This document shows, piece after piece, positions 1 to 8,579 of a DNA stretch of 64,000 nucleotides (its first letter is position 1; each line of letters opens with the position of its first letter). Source of the stretch: Streptomyces sp. Root1304 (GTDB lineage: Bacteria; Actinomycetota; Actinomycetes; Streptomycetales; Streptomycetaceae); NCBI RefSeq assembly GCF_001426405.1, contig NZ_LMEP01000024.1, positions 104,678 through 168,677 on the forward strand, in the 5' to 3' direction. Both the position numbers and the translations under genes were made by a program. The notes below the pieces were generated by a model. It made no database searches. It had not been told where the DNA came from and saw only the letters and a list, made by a program, of their open reading frames with translations.

Positions 1-439
1 CCGCGAGGCCTCGGACGACGACACGGTGATCGTCTTCATCGAGCAGGAGGACGCGTGGTTCGGGATCGTGCGGATCGAGGGTGAGGAAGACCCTCGTATC
101 TACGTCTCGGACGGCGCCGCCGCCGCCCGTTCCTCGTACGGGGAGATCCTCACCCGGGAGATCCTCGGCGACGACGTCGACGCCCTCGTCGACGAACTGG
201 AGTCGCTGGACCTGGACGGCACGGAGGACGGGGAGCCGCTCGACGGCGACGCGGACGACGACGACGACGAGGGGACGGGGGTCGCCGCCGAGGCGGTGCC
301 GGCCGCTCCGGTCGGCGACCGGCTGATCCTCGCGGACCTCGGCATGTCGGCCGCCGACCTGCTGGCGCTCGACAGCGACGCGCTCGCGGAGATCGCGGAC
401 GCGCTGGGGGCCGCCGAGGTCCTGGAGGCCGTCCGCTAG
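1..439 (+). CDS. tRNA adenosine deaminase-associated protein, 5' truncated
   Basis: The frame is already open at base 2 and ends at TAG (437-439), so the N terminus lies outside the window and 145 residues are visible. The visible part opens with an aromatic, acidic EQEDAWFGIVR segment, has a strongly acidic middle with runs of Asp, and ends in an Ala/Leu-rich helical region. The family is named only because it is encoded next to tadA in actinobacteria; no biochemical role is known to me. The stop codon shares its last base with the GTG of tadA (TAGTG), so the two genes are very likely co-translated. Confidence 0.85.
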   Translation, partial: REASDDDTVIVFIEQEDAWFGIVRIEGEEDPRIYVSDGAAAARSSYGEILTREILGDDVDALVDELESLDLDGTEDGEPLDGDADDDDDEGTGVAAEAVPAAPVGDRLILADLGMSAADLLALDSDALAEIADALGAAEVLEAVR

Positions 440-930
440 TGGCCTCCGCCGTACCCGCCGCACCCGTCCCCGATCCCGTACGGGACCCCTGGCGGGACTC
501 CATGCGGCTCGCCCTCGCCGAGGCCGACGCGGCCGCGCCGGCCGGTGACGTACCGGTCGGTGCCGTCGTGCTCGGCCCCGACGGCACCGTGATCGCCCGC
601 GGCCACAACGAGCGCGAGGCGGCCGGTGACCCCACCGCGCACGCCGAGGTGCTCGCGCTCCGGCGGGCGGCCGCGGCGACCGGGGAGTGGCGCCTGACGG
701 GGTGCACGCTCGTCGTGACCCTGGAGCCGTGCGTGATGTGCGCGGGCGCCCTCGTCCAGTCGCGGGTCGAGCGGGTGGTGTTCGGCGCCGTGGACGAGAA
801 GGCGGGGGCGGCCGGCTCGCTCTGGGACCTCGTACGGGACCGGCGGCTCAACCACCGCCCCGAGGTGATCCAGGGCGTCCTCGGCGAGGAGTGCGCCGCG
901 CAGCTCACGGCCTTCTTCCGCGACCGCTGA
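439..930 (+). CDS. tadA: tRNA-specific adenosine deaminase TadA
   Basis: Deaminates the wobble adenosine of tRNA-Arg(ACG) to inosine in the cytoplasm. The 163-residue protein has the zinc cytidine/adenosine deaminase signature: HAE at residues 68-70 (zinc His and proton-shuttle Glu) and PCVMC at 97-101 (two zinc Cys). The family is normally about 145-170 residues. The GTG at 439 is used because it overlaps the preceding stop; an internal ATG at 502 begins just before the core domain and is the alternative start. The tRNA-Arg(ACG) gene that makes its substrate lies about 23 kb downstream on the other strand. Confidence 0.95.
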   Translation: MASAVPAAPVPDPVRDPWRDSMRLALAEADAAAPAGDVPVGAVVLGPDGTVIARGHNEREAAGDPTAHAEVLALRRAAAATGEWRLTGCTLVVTLEPCVMCAGALVQSRVERVVFGAVDEKAGAAGSLWDLVRDRRLNHRPEVIQGVLGEECAAQLTAFFRDR

Positions 931-985
931 CCCGTCGCGGGACACGGATTTCATCGCAGCCCGAGTTTCGGCTAAGCTCTCTCTC

Positions 986-1070
986 GGTAGCGTGTCCGAG
1001 CGGCCGAAGGAGCTCGCCTCGAAAGCGAGTGTGGGGAAACTCACCGAGGGTTCAAATCCCTCCGCTACCG
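986..1070 (+). tRNA. tRNA-Ser(CGA)
   Basis: An 85-nt type II tRNA. The acceptor stem pairs GGTAGCG (986-992) with CGCTACC (1063-1069), followed by the discriminator G typical of tRNA-Ser. The anticodon arm is CTCGC-loop-GCGAG with anticodon CGA. It has a long variable arm and a T loop of TTCAAAT. CCA is not encoded. Confidence 0.97.
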
Positions 1071-1078
1071 CTTCGATC

Positions 1079-1110
1079 GAAGGGCCTGGTGCATCAGCAC
1101 CGGGCCCTTC
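1079..1110 (+). terminator. Intrinsic terminator of tRNA-Ser(CGA)
   Basis: A 14-bp hairpin (one G-T pair) with an ATCA loop starts 9 bases after the tRNA 3' end. It has no strong T tract, as is usual for Streptomyces terminators. Confidence 0.75.
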
Positions 1111-1508
1111 GGCGTATCTCCGGAGCCTCCGGCCGGTGCGCGTACGCGAAAGGCCCCGGCGGCGCTCAGGGCGCGTACCGGGGCCGTCTCCGTGGGGACG
1201 GAAGCTTGGCCGGGGGGAGCGGCATCGGGGGGACAAGCCGCTCCCCCCGATGAGAACCGGGCCCGACAAGTCCTGCGCCGCAGTCAGGGGGGAAGCTCGC
1301 GGCGCGGACCCCGCAGTGCGGGCCGGTTCCAGGAGCCCTTCGGATTCCTGCCAGATCCTCCGGGCTCGACATCCATACTGCTCTGCCGTCACCCTTCCGG
1401 GGGGCGGCAAAAGGCCTCGGTCTCAGGGTCCTTGGTCCATAAAGCCTCGGTTAGGCTGGCGCGGTCGTACGGGCGGGGACACAGGCGGGGGAACAGGGGA
1501 GCGGGCAG
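1111..1508. other. Intergenic region with competing hairpins
   Basis: Nearly 400 bases without a convincing gene. A hairpin at 1152-1185 (GGCCCCGG/CCGGGGCC) may be a terminator. At 1211-1251 one right arm (GCCGCTCCCCCCGAT, 1237-1251) can pair either with CGGGGGGAGCGGC at 1211-1223 (13 bp) or with ATCGGGGGGA at 1224-1233 (10 bp), so the two structures exclude each other. A weak TAGGCT (1452-1457) could be the -10 of the small gene at 1509. I looked for the SRP RNA core here, because ffs often neighbours tadA, and did not find it. Confidence 0.4.
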
Positions 1509-1673
1509 ATGGCGCAAGCGAAGAAGGTCGCGCTGTACGCGGTCGTGGTCTTTGTGCTGTACACGATCGTCACGTCCCCCTCGCGGGCCGCCGACCTCGT
1601 GCAGGTAGGGTTCGAGGGCATTTCCAGCGCCGCCCAGGGTGTCGGCGAGTTCATGACCGAACTCATCAACTAG
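1509..1673 (+). CDS. Small single-pass membrane protein
   Basis: A 54-residue ORF starting ATG after a GGGGAGCGGGC ribosome site. A short basic N terminus (AQAKK) is followed by a hydrophobic stretch at residues 8-22 (ALYAVVVFVLYTIVT) and an amphipathic C-terminal half. It ends 9 bases before the Dabb gene, so the two probably form an operon. I do not recognise a function. The clean start, the membrane-type composition and the spacing make it a real small gene. Confidence 0.7.
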   Translation: MAQAKKVALYAVVVFVLYTIVTSPSRAADLVQVGFEGISSAAQGVGEFMTELIN

Positions 1674-1682
1674 GAGCCCTCC

Positions 1683-1976
1683 GTGATCCGCCATCTGGTC
1701 CTGTTCAAGCTCAACGACGGCGTCTCCCGCGACGAGCCCCGTGTCGTCGCCGGCGTCGAGGCGTTCCGCGCGCTCGGCGGCCAGATCCCGGAGCTGCGCT
1801 TCTGGGAGTGCGACTGGAACATCACCGACCGGCCGATCGCGTACGACTTCGCCATCAACTCGGCCGTCGAGGACACCGACGCGCTCCAGCGCTACCTGGA
1901 CCACCCCGCGCACCAGGCGGGTGTCGCCCAGTGGCGCGAGTTCGCCACCTGGGTGATCGCGGACTACGCGTTCTAG
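1683..1976 (+). CDS. Dabb family stress-responsive A/B barrel protein
   Basis: A 97-residue protein with the dimeric alpha/beta-barrel (Dabb) signature: it starts IRHLVLFKLND, has a central ALGGQIPEL helix, and ends with YLDHPAHQAGVAQWREF. Such proteins are small cytoplasmic ferredoxin-fold dimers; some are polyketide cyclases or stress-responsive proteins, and the substrate here cannot be told. The GTG at 1683 follows AGGAG in the end of the small upstream gene. A terminator follows about 30 bases after the stop. Confidence 0.85.
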   Translation: MIRHLVLFKLNDGVSRDEPRVVAGVEAFRALGGQIPELRFWECDWNITDRPIAYDFAINSAVEDTDALQRYLDHPAHQAGVAQWREFATWVIADYAF

Positions 1977-2005
1977 CTCTCGGGCGTCCCCAGGACGCCG
2001 ACCGG

Positions 2006-2034
2006 GCCCCCTGCCGTCGCGGCGGGGGGCTTTT
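2006..2034 (+). terminator. Rho-independent terminator after the Dabb gene
   Basis: GCCCCCTGCCG pairs with GGCGGGGGGC around a 3-base loop, followed directly by TTTT (2031-2034). It separates the Dabb gene from sigF. Confidence 0.8.
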
Positions 2035-2193
2035 CCGTGCGTGACCTCCCCTTTTTCCGTCAACATGCCCTCAACACGTCGCTATGCGGTGCTTGCACAC
2101 AGTGGACATGTCTTGTGATGCTATGACCGCTTTTGACGGATGAGTTGACCGTAGTTGACCCAATCGACCAGCAAGACCAGCCAAAGGGGTGGC

Positions 2194-3045
2194 GTGAACG
2201 TGCCGGCCAGTACAGCGCCTCAAGTCCCGCCCCAGCACGAGGCAGGCGGCGCGGAGACTCCTCGCCCCCGCCCCCAGAGCACCCGTGGCGCCGACACCCG
2301 CGCCCTCACCCAGGTGCTCTTCGGGCAGCTCAAGAACCTGGAACCGGGCACTCCCGAGCACCACCGGGTGCGCGGGGCTCTCATCGAGGCCAACCTGCCG
2401 CTCGTGCGGTACGCGGCGGCCCGCTTCCGCTCCCGCAACGAGCCGATGGAGGACGTCGTCCAGGTCGGCACCATCGGCCTGATCAACGCCATCGACCGCT
2501 TCGACCCCGACCGGGGCGTCCAGTTCCCCACCTTCGCCATGCCGACGGTCGTCGGCGAGATCAAGCGGTACTTCCGCGACAACGTCCGCACCGTGCACGT
2601 GCCGCGCCGGCTGCACGAGCTGTGGGTGCAGGTGAACGGCGCCACCGAGGACCTGACGACCGCTCACGGGCGCTCCCCCACGACCGCCGAGATCGCCGAG
2701 CGGCTGCGGATCGGCGAGGACGAGGTGCTCGCCTGCATCGAGGCCGGGCGCTCGTACCACGCCACCTCCCTGGAGGCCGCGCAGGAGGGCGACGGGCTGC
2801 CCGGGCTGCTCGACCGGCTCGGCTACGAGGACCCCGCCCTGGCCGGCGTGGAGCACCGGGACCTCGTCCGGCACCTGCTCGTCCAGCTGCCCGAGCGGGA
2901 GCAGCGGATCCTGATGCTGCGCTACTACAGCAACCTGACCCAGTCTCAGATCAGCCAGGAACTCGGCGTCTCCCAGATGCACGTGTCAAGGCTCCTCGCC
3001 CGGAGCTTCGCGCGTTTGAGATCCGCAAACAGAATCGAGGCGTAA
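2194..3045 (+). CDS. sigF: SigB-type RNA polymerase sigma factor (SigF-like)
   Basis: A 283-residue SigB/SigF/SigG-family sigma factor. Region 2 is clear (NLPLVRYAAARFRSRNEPMED, then VQVGTIGLINAIDRFD and FPTFAMPTVVGEIKRYFRD), followed by region 3 and a region-4 HTH (LTQSQISQELGVSQMHVSRLL). The GTG at 2194 is chosen because AAAGGGG sits 6 bases upstream; a TTG at 2155 is an in-frame alternative without a site. It lies immediately before a close paralogue. In S. coelicolor the adjacent sigF/sigN pair has this order, with SigF required for spore maturation; the assignment to sigF rests on that synteny, recalled and not checked. No anti-sigma gene is adjacent. Confidence 0.85.
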   Translation: MNVPASTAPQVPPQHEAGGAETPRPRPQSTRGADTRALTQVLFGQLKNLEPGTPEHHRVRGALIEANLPLVRYAAARFRSRNEPMEDVVQVGTIGLINAIDRFDPDRGVQFPTFAMPTVVGEIKRYFRDNVRTVHVPRRLHELWVQVNGATEDLTTAHGRSPTTAEIAERLRIGEDEVLACIEAGRSYHATSLEAAQEGDGLPGLLDRLGYEDPALAGVEHRDLVRHLLVQLPEREQRILMLRYYSNLTQSQISQELGVSQMHVSRLLARSFARLRSANRIEA

Positions 3046-3186
3046 CCGGAACGGGTAGACCGGTTCGGAGCAGTTCTGCGGCACCCCAAATGCCGTACAC
3101 CCCTTGTTTCCTGCGGAAATGCACCGTTGCCTTGTCGACAAGTCACTACAGCGTGTTGCCGACATGTGACATTCTGCTCGAACCGA

Positions 3187-3212
3187 GTTTGCCGCAGCCC
3201 CGCCGCCGGTAT
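3187..3212 (+). promoter_or_regulatory. SigB-type promoter candidate upstream of sigN
   Basis: GTTT (3187-3190) and CGGTAT (3207-3212) are separated by 16 bases. This matches the SigB-family consensus GNNT-N14/16-GGGTAY with one mismatch, 68 bases upstream of the sigN start. S. coelicolor sigN is reported to have an autoregulated promoter; this is the best candidate for it here. Confidence 0.5.
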
Positions 3213-3280
3213 TCAGGTGGAAGCTGCGTTCCTCAGATGGTCGCGGCCACCGCGACCGTCCGCGACCTCAAGGGGGTGGC

Positions 3281-4195
3281 ATGTCCACAGAACTGGGCAG
3301 CTCGAAGGTGCTCACGCTCACGCCCGTTCCCGTGCCCACGCAGACGACGGCGCCGGCCGCGACCGACAGCACGGAGACGGCTCCGGCCGCGCCTCCGCCG
3401 ATGGTCGTCACGTCCGGCGCCCTCGACACCCGCACCCTCTCCCGCTCCCTCTTCCTGAGGCTGCGCGCCCTCGACACCGAGGGCGCCGCCGCGGACAGCC
3501 CGGAGCGGACCTACGTCCGCGACACCCTCATCGAGCTCAACCTGCCGCTCGTGCGGTACGCGGCGGCCCGCTTCCGCTCGCGCAACGAGCCGATGGAGGA
3601 CATCGTCCAGGTCGGCACCATCGGCCTGATCAAGGCGATCGACCGCTTCGACTGCGAACGCGGCGTGGAGTTCCCGACCTTCGCCATGCCGACCGTCGTC
3701 GGCGAGATCAAGCGCTTCTTCCGCGACACCTCGTGGTCGGTGCGCGTCCCGCGCCGCCTCCAGGAGCTGCGCCTCGCCCTCACCAAGGCCAGCGACGAGC
3801 TCGCCCAGAAGCTCGACCGCTCCCCCACCGTCCCCGAACTCGCCGCCGTGCTCGGGGTGTCGGAGGAGGACGTCGTCGACGGCCTCGCCGTGGGCAACGC
3901 CTACACCGCCTCCTCCCTCGACTCCCCCTCGGCCGAGGACGACGGCGGCGAGGGCTCGCTCGCGGACCGCCTCGGCTACGAGGACACCGCCCTCGAAGGC
4001 GTCGAGTACCGCGAGTCGCTCAAGCCGCTGCTCGCCAAACTACCGCCCCGCGAGCGGCAGATCATCATGCTGCGCTTCTTCGCCAACATGACCCAGTCGC
4101 AGATCGGTGAGGAGGTCGGCATCTCCCAGATGCACGTCTCCCGGCTGCTCACCCGCACCCTCGCCCAGCTGCGCGAGGGCCTCATCGGCGACTGA
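3281..4195 (+). CDS. sigN: SigB-type RNA polymerase sigma factor (SigN-like)
   Basis: A 304-residue paralogue of the upstream sigma factor, nearly identical in region 2 (NLPLVRYAAARFRSRNEPMED), with a region-4 HTH (MTQSQIGEEVGISQMHVSRLL). The first 50 residues are a variable Pro/Thr/Ala-rich extension. ATG at 3281 follows AAGGGGG. In S. coelicolor SigN acts in aerial hyphae, is autoregulated and drives nepA; a nepA homologue is present here at 38083-38391. Its own upstream gap (3046-3280) has a SigB-type promoter match, so it is probably not simply co-transcribed with sigF. Which paralogue is sigN is inferred from gene order. Confidence 0.85.
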   Translation: MSTELGSSKVLTLTPVPVPTQTTAPAATDSTETAPAAPPPMVVTSGALDTRTLSRSLFLRLRALDTEGAAADSPERTYVRDTLIELNLPLVRYAAARFRSRNEPMEDIVQVGTIGLIKAIDRFDCERGVEFPTFAMPTVVGEIKRFFRDTSWSVRVPRRLQELRLALTKASDELAQKLDRSPTVPELAAVLGVSEEDVVDGLAVGNAYTASSLDSPSAEDDGGEGSLADRLGYEDTALEGVEYRESLKPLLAKLPPRERQIIMLRFFANMTQSQIGEEVGISQMHVSRLLTRTLAQLREGLIGD

Positions 4196-4245
4196 CTTCC
4201 GCAAAAACCTGCCTAGTTGACGGCCCGTCAGCCAGACTGGGGAGT

Positions 4246-5100
4246 ATGAGGCGAAGGAAGCCGGTACTCGTGGCGGTGGCGCTCTGCCTCGGCGGGGCGC
4301 TGACCGCCTGTGGCGGAGGAGACGGCGAGGGGTACGCGGCGGTCGGCGCCGGCTCCTCCCCCGGCGGCGCGGCCGCCCCCTCGGGCGCGGTCACGCTGAT
4401 CCCCCTGGACGGACCCACGACGAGCGGGGACACGTCCAGCACGTCGTCGCCCTCGCCGGAGGCGGAGGCAGGAGCGGGGGCGTCAGGGGAAGGTCCGGGG
4501 TCGGGTTCAGGGCCGGGCTCGGGGTCCGGTGCGGGTTCGGGGTCCGGTGCGGGCTCGGGTGACGCGTCCACGGCCGGGGGATCCGGTACGGGGTCGGGCT
4601 CGGGGTCCGGGTCGGGGTCCGGGTCCGGCTCAGGTACGGCTCCGGGTACTGGCACCGGCACTGGCACCGGGAGTACCTCCCCGCGCCCCGGCGCGAGCAC
4701 CCCTCCCCGTACGCCCTCGGCGCCGTCCTCCCCGTCCCCGCCCTCACCCGGCACCGGTACGCCCGCACCGACCGGCCCCACGCCGTCGCCCGGGCCCGCG
4801 CTGCTCAGCGTCTCCGTGCCCGTCCTCGCCGACGGGGATCAGCGCTGGTGCGAGCGGGTCACCGTCACCATCCGGAACAGCGGGGGCACGGCGGCCCGTT
4901 CGGGCACGGTCACCTTCGCCACCCATGTCATCGGCGCCCTCGGCATCGACTGGGCCACGCTCACCTCCACGCAGCCGCTCTCCGCGCCGCTCGCCGCCGG
5001 GGCGGCGCGGACGGAGACGTACACCGTGTGCGTGGACTCCTGGCGGGTGCCGCTGGGGATGCGGATCGACACCCGGGCCGTCACCGCCGCAGGGCGGTGA
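4246..5100 (+). CDS. Lipoprotein with Gly-Ser/Pro-rich low-complexity stalk
   Basis: A 284-residue exported lipoprotein: a basic MRRRK start, a hydrophobic signal and lipobox LTAC (Cys22). Residues about 75-190 are almost entirely Gly, Ser, Thr and Pro from GC-rich micro-repeats. The C-terminal 100 residues form a compact domain (LLSVSVPVLADGDQRWCERVTVTIRNSGG) with two Cys, resembling the beta-sandwich domains carried on surface stalks. The function is unknown. The last 20 bases overlap the convergent hydrolase gene. Confidence 0.8.
   Translation: MRRRKPVLVAVALCLGGALTACGGGDGEGYAAVGAGSSPGGAAAPSGAVTLIPLDGPTTSGDTSSTSSPSPEAEAGAGASGEGPGSGSGPGSGSGAGSGSGAGSGDASTAGGSGTGSGSGSGSGSGSGSGTAPGTGTGTGTGSTSPRPGASTPPRTPSAPSSPSPPSPGTGTPAPTGPTPSPGPALLSVSVPVLADGDQRWCERVTVTIRNSGGTAARSGTVTFATHVIGALGIDWATLTSTQPLSAPLAAGAARTETYTVCVDSWRVPLGMRIDTRAVTAAGR
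5081..5100. terminator. Shared stop-codon palindrome of convergent genes
   Basis: TCACCGCC-GCAG-GGCGGTGA is a perfect 8-bp inverted repeat. Its right end is the TGA of the lipoprotein gene and its left end, read on the minus strand, is the TGA of the hydrolase gene. It can form a short hairpin in both transcripts. Confidence 0.55.
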
Positions 5101-5938
5101 GCAGCACCTCCGCGAACTCCGCCGGGCGCTCCGTGCAGCCCAGGTGCCCGCCGGGGAACTCCGTCGTGCCGACGCCGGTCAGCTCGGCGAGCCGCGCGGC
5201 CGGTCCGACCAGCGGCTCCTGACCGGCGGACGTCGCGCCGACGCCCAGGACCAGCTTGCCGGCGGCGGCCCGCAGCCCCTCGACCTCCGGGGTGGAGGAG
5301 GAGAAGGGGCACAGCATGTGCTCCAGGAAGAACGGCATGTTCGCCGTCATCCTGCCCGCCATCTCCTGGATTCCAGGCGGGAGTTCGGTCGGCTTCGGTT
5401 CCCCGTTCCGCTCTTCCTCGCTGCCGCTCCCGTCGCTCCTCCCGCCGCCGAGGCCTTCGGTGAACCGGGCCGTCGCGGGGCCGACCCCCGCCGTCCGGGC
5501 CAGCTCCCGCACCTCGGCGAAGAGCGCCCGGTGCGGGGCCGGTTCGGCCAGCAGCCCGAGGAGCGGCGGCTCGTGGGCGACGACCCGCCGCAGCCGCTCC
5601 GGGTGGCGGGCGAGCAGGTCGAGCGCCACGATCGCGCCGGAGCTGCTGCCGAAGACGTACGCCTCCCGGTCCGGCGCGAGCAGATCGAGGAGGCGGGCGG
5701 CGTCCTCGCTCCACTCCTCGACCGACTGGTCGGCGGCCGGCCCGTCGAGCGGGCTGCGGGAGAGCCCGCGCGGGTCGTACGAGACGACGGTGTGGCCCGC
5801 CGAGGCGAGCAGGTCCGCCATCCCCTCGAAGAGCCCCGCGTCCCCGGCCCCGCCGGGGATCAACAGCAGGACGGGGCCGCTGCCCCGTGTCTCGTACCGC
5901 AGGGTGGCGCCGGGGACGGGCAACGTTCCGTGGTTCAT
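5081..5938 (-). CDS. Alpha/beta hydrolase
   Basis: A 285-residue alpha/beta-hydrolase fold protein. It has the oxyanion-side LLLIPGGAGDAG loop, the nucleophile elbow VFGSSSGAIVAL (Ser in GSSSG), an acidic residue after strand 6 and a late His in FPGGHLG. A variable charged insert (GGGRSDGSGSEEERNGEPK) lies in the cap region. The ATG overlaps the stop of the upstream TetR gene by four bases (ATGA), so the regulator and hydrolase form one transcript. The substrate cannot be read from the sequence. Confidence 0.85.
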   Translation of the reverse strand: MNHGTLPVPGATLRYETRGSGPVLLLIPGGAGDAGLFEGMADLLASAGHTVVSYDPRGLSRSPLDGPAADQSVEEWSEDAARLLDLLAPDREAYVFGSSSGAIVALDLLARHPERLRRVVAHEPPLLGLLAEPAPHRALFAEVRELARTAGVGPATARFTEGLGGGRSDGSGSEEERNGEPKPTELPPGIQEMAGRMTANMPFFLEHMLCPFSSSTPEVEGLRAAAGKLVLGVGATSAGQEPLVGPAARLAELTGVGTTEFPGGHLGCTERPAEFAEVLLTALRR

Positions 5939-6507
5939 GAGGGGTTCCCCCAGGTGTCCAGAACGTCGTGGAGGGCGTCGAGCGACCGCGCCCAGGAAGC
6001 GGCGACGGGCCTGGAGTGCGCGAAACCCCCACTCAGTTCGATGTGGATGTAGCCGTGGAAGGCGCTCCGGAGCAGGCGTCCGGCGTCGGTGAGGTCGGGC
6101 TCTTCGAGGCCGTAGCCGCGCAGCATGCCGTGGGTGAGCTCGACGGCCCGCAGGAAGACGGCGGTGTCGGTGACCTCCGCCGGGTCGATCCGCTGCTGGG
6201 TGGCCGCGTAGCGCCCGGGGTGCGCGAGGGCGTAGTCGCGGTAGGCGTCGGCGAAGGCGATGAGCGCCGCCTTGCCGGACCGGCCGGCGACGGCGGCCCC
6301 GATGGCGTCGTTCATCTCGCCGGAGGCGAGGAGGGCGAGCCGCACCCGCAGGTCCCGCAGGTTCCTGATGTGCGAGTAGAGGCTCGCGTCCTTGACCCCG
6401 AAGCGGCGGGCCAGCGCCGAGACGGTGACCCGGTCCAGGCCGCTCTCGTCCGCCATCTCGGCGGCGGCCCGCACCAGCCCGTCGACGGTGATTCCCGCAC
6501 GCACCAC
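5935..6507 (-). CDS. TetR/AcrR family regulator
   Basis: A 190-residue repressor with an N-terminal HTH (TVSALARRFGVKDASLYSHI, about residues 28-47) and a ligand-binding C-terminal domain of the WHG type (YALAHPGRYAATQ). It is first gene of a two-gene operon with the alpha/beta hydrolase, which probably metabolises or is controlled by its ligand. A palindrome 42 bases upstream of the start is the likely autoregulatory operator. Confidence 0.85.
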   Translation of the reverse strand: MVRAGITVDGLVRAAAEMADESGLDRVTVSALARRFGVKDASLYSHIRNLRDLRVRLALLASGEMNDAIGAAVAGRSGKAALIAFADAYRDYALAHPGRYAATQQRIDPAEVTDTAVFLRAVELTHGMLRGYGLEEPDLTDAGRLLRSAFHGYIHIELSGGFAHSRPVAASWARSLDALHDVLDTWGNPS

Positions 6508-6548
6508 GAGGTTTCCCCCTCTTCCTGATCCCGGCGTTCCCGGAACTT

Positions 6549-6563
6549 CCTAGAGCACCTAGG
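6549..6563. promoter_or_regulatory. Putative operator of the TetR-hydrolase operon
   Basis: Perfect inverted repeat CCTAG-AGCAC-CTAGG upstream of the TetR gene, with another CCTAG at 6579-6583. CTAG is rare in Streptomyces DNA, so three copies in 35 bases stand out. Confidence 0.45.
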
Positions 6564-6647
6564 CAGAAAGCTAACAGTCCTAGTTTCGGGTGCGCAGGGA
6601 TTTTCGGAGGCCGCGGCCCGGGGGCCTCGGCGGCCGGGCGGCCCGGT

Positions 6648-6714
6648 GGATGGGCGGGGCCCCGCGGACGGGCGGGGCTCAGTGGACGGGCGGGGCTCAG
6701 TGGACGGGCGGGCC

Positions 6715-6719
<5 letters not shown>
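6648..6719. repeat. 18-bp tandem repeat, 4 copies, over an SDR stop codon
   Basis: Units GGATGGGCGGGGCCCCGC, GGACGGGCGGGGCTCAGT (twice) and GGACGGGCGGGCCTCAGT. The stop codon of the SDR gene (TCA on the plus strand, 6715-6717) lies in the last unit, and the other CTCAGT units carry the same triplet. Confidence 0.8.
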
Positions 6720-7647
<928 letters not shown>

Positions 7648-7654
7648 GCGGCAC

Positions 7655-7683
7655 ACGTTGCCGCTCGTGTCACCGAGTGTCAA
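7655..7683 (-). promoter_or_regulatory. Leaderless promoter of the SDR gene with direct repeats
   Basis: On the minus strand, TTGACA (7683-7678) and CAACGT (7660-7655) are 17 bases apart and the ATG lies 8 bases past the -10. A TGACAC direct repeat (10-bp period) overlaps the -35 and is a candidate regulator site. Confidence 0.6.
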
Positions 7684-7692
7684 GCGCGCTAC

Positions 7693-7721
7693 TGGATGCC
7701 GTGCGGGACACCGCGTACCAT
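7693..7721 (+). promoter_or_regulatory. Candidate leaderless promoter of the divergent TetR gene
   Basis: TGGATG (7693-7698) and TACCAT (7716-7721), 17 bases apart, put the transcription start at or next to the GTG at 7728. The -35 is weak. Confidence 0.35.
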
Positions 7722-7727
7722 TCCTGC

Positions 7728-8444
7728 GTGAGCACCCGCCCCGAAACCGGTCCTGTCGCCACCCCTGCCTCCGGCCTGACAGCCGGTCCCGTCCCCGGCA
7801 CCGGCCCCTCCGCCTCCGCCTCCGCGAGCCTGGCTCAGCGCAAGCGGCAGCTGGTCGCGACCGAGCTGACCGAGGCCGCCCTCCAGCTGCTCGCCCTCAA
7901 GGGGTTCGACGCGGTCACCGTCGACGAGATCGCGACCACCGCCGGGGTCTCCAAGCGGACCTTCTTCCGGTACTTCGCGTCCAAGGAGGACGTGGTCGTC
8001 CAGTTCCTGGCCGACATGGGCGCCGACATGCGCGCCGCTCTCGCCGCCCGGCCCGCCGGGGAACGCCCCTCCGAGGCCCTCCTGCACGCGGTCTCCGTCC
8101 CCCTCACCGCCTGCGGGGACCACGCCGAGCGCGCCCTCCCGGTGGTCCGGCTGATCCTGCGGACGCCCGCGCTGCTCGCCCGCTTCCTGGAGCACCAGGC
8201 GCGCTGGCGCGAGGAACTGACGGCGGAACTGGGGGAACGCCTCGGGCTCGACCCCCGGACCGACCTCCACCCCCGGCTGGCGGCGGGCATGGCACTGGCC
8301 GCCTTCGACGCCGTACTGCACCGGTGGAGCGACGGCGAACACACAGGGCTCACAGAGAGCGCAGCAAGCACGGAGGACCCGGGCGCGCTGATCGCGGAGG
8401 CCTTCGCGGTCCTCGCACCGGCACTGGACCGGGCGGCCTCGTAG
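7728..8444 (+). CDS. TetR family regulator
   Basis: A 238-residue TetR protein with a Pro/Ala/Ser-rich leader of about 35 residues, then the HTH (TVDEIATTAGVSKRTFFRYFASKEDVV). The FFRYF recognition-helix end is typical of regulators with the acyl-CoA-reductase-like MftR C-terminal type. GTG at 7728 is chosen because a -10 (TACCAT) sits 6 bases upstream and no Shine-Dalgarno is visible; an upstream ATG at 7677 would overlap the divergent promoter. It probably represses itself and the SDR gene. Confidence 0.85.
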   Translation: MSTRPETGPVATPASGLTAGPVPGTGPSASASASLAQRKRQLVATELTEAALQLLALKGFDAVTVDEIATTAGVSKRTFFRYFASKEDVVVQFLADMGADMRAALAARPAGERPSEALLHAVSVPLTACGDHAERALPVVRLILRTPALLARFLEHQARWREELTAELGERLGLDPRTDLHPRLAAGMALAAFDAVLHRWSDGEHTGLTESAASTEDPGALIAEAFAVLAPALDRAAS

Positions 8445-8515
8445 GCGCAGGGCCACGACAGCCCCCCGGGCATGGCGCTCCGGCAGCCCCGGAGCCACGA
8501 CCCGGAAAAGAAGAA

Positions 8516-8554
8516 GGGTGGGCCGGGTCCGCTCCACGCGGATCCGGCCCACCC
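8516..8554. terminator. Bidirectional terminator
   Basis: A 17-bp stem (one G-T pair) with a TCCAC loop between the convergent TetR and small-membrane-protein genes. Confidence 0.75.
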
Positions 8555-8579
8555 CGGGTTCGGGAGCGGGCGGGCGGTC

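Noticed and set aside
1111..1508. SRP RNA (ffs), because it often neighbours tadA and tRNA-Ser
   Set aside because: The conserved GGTCAGG-CCGGAAGG-AGCAGC core is not present on either strand here.
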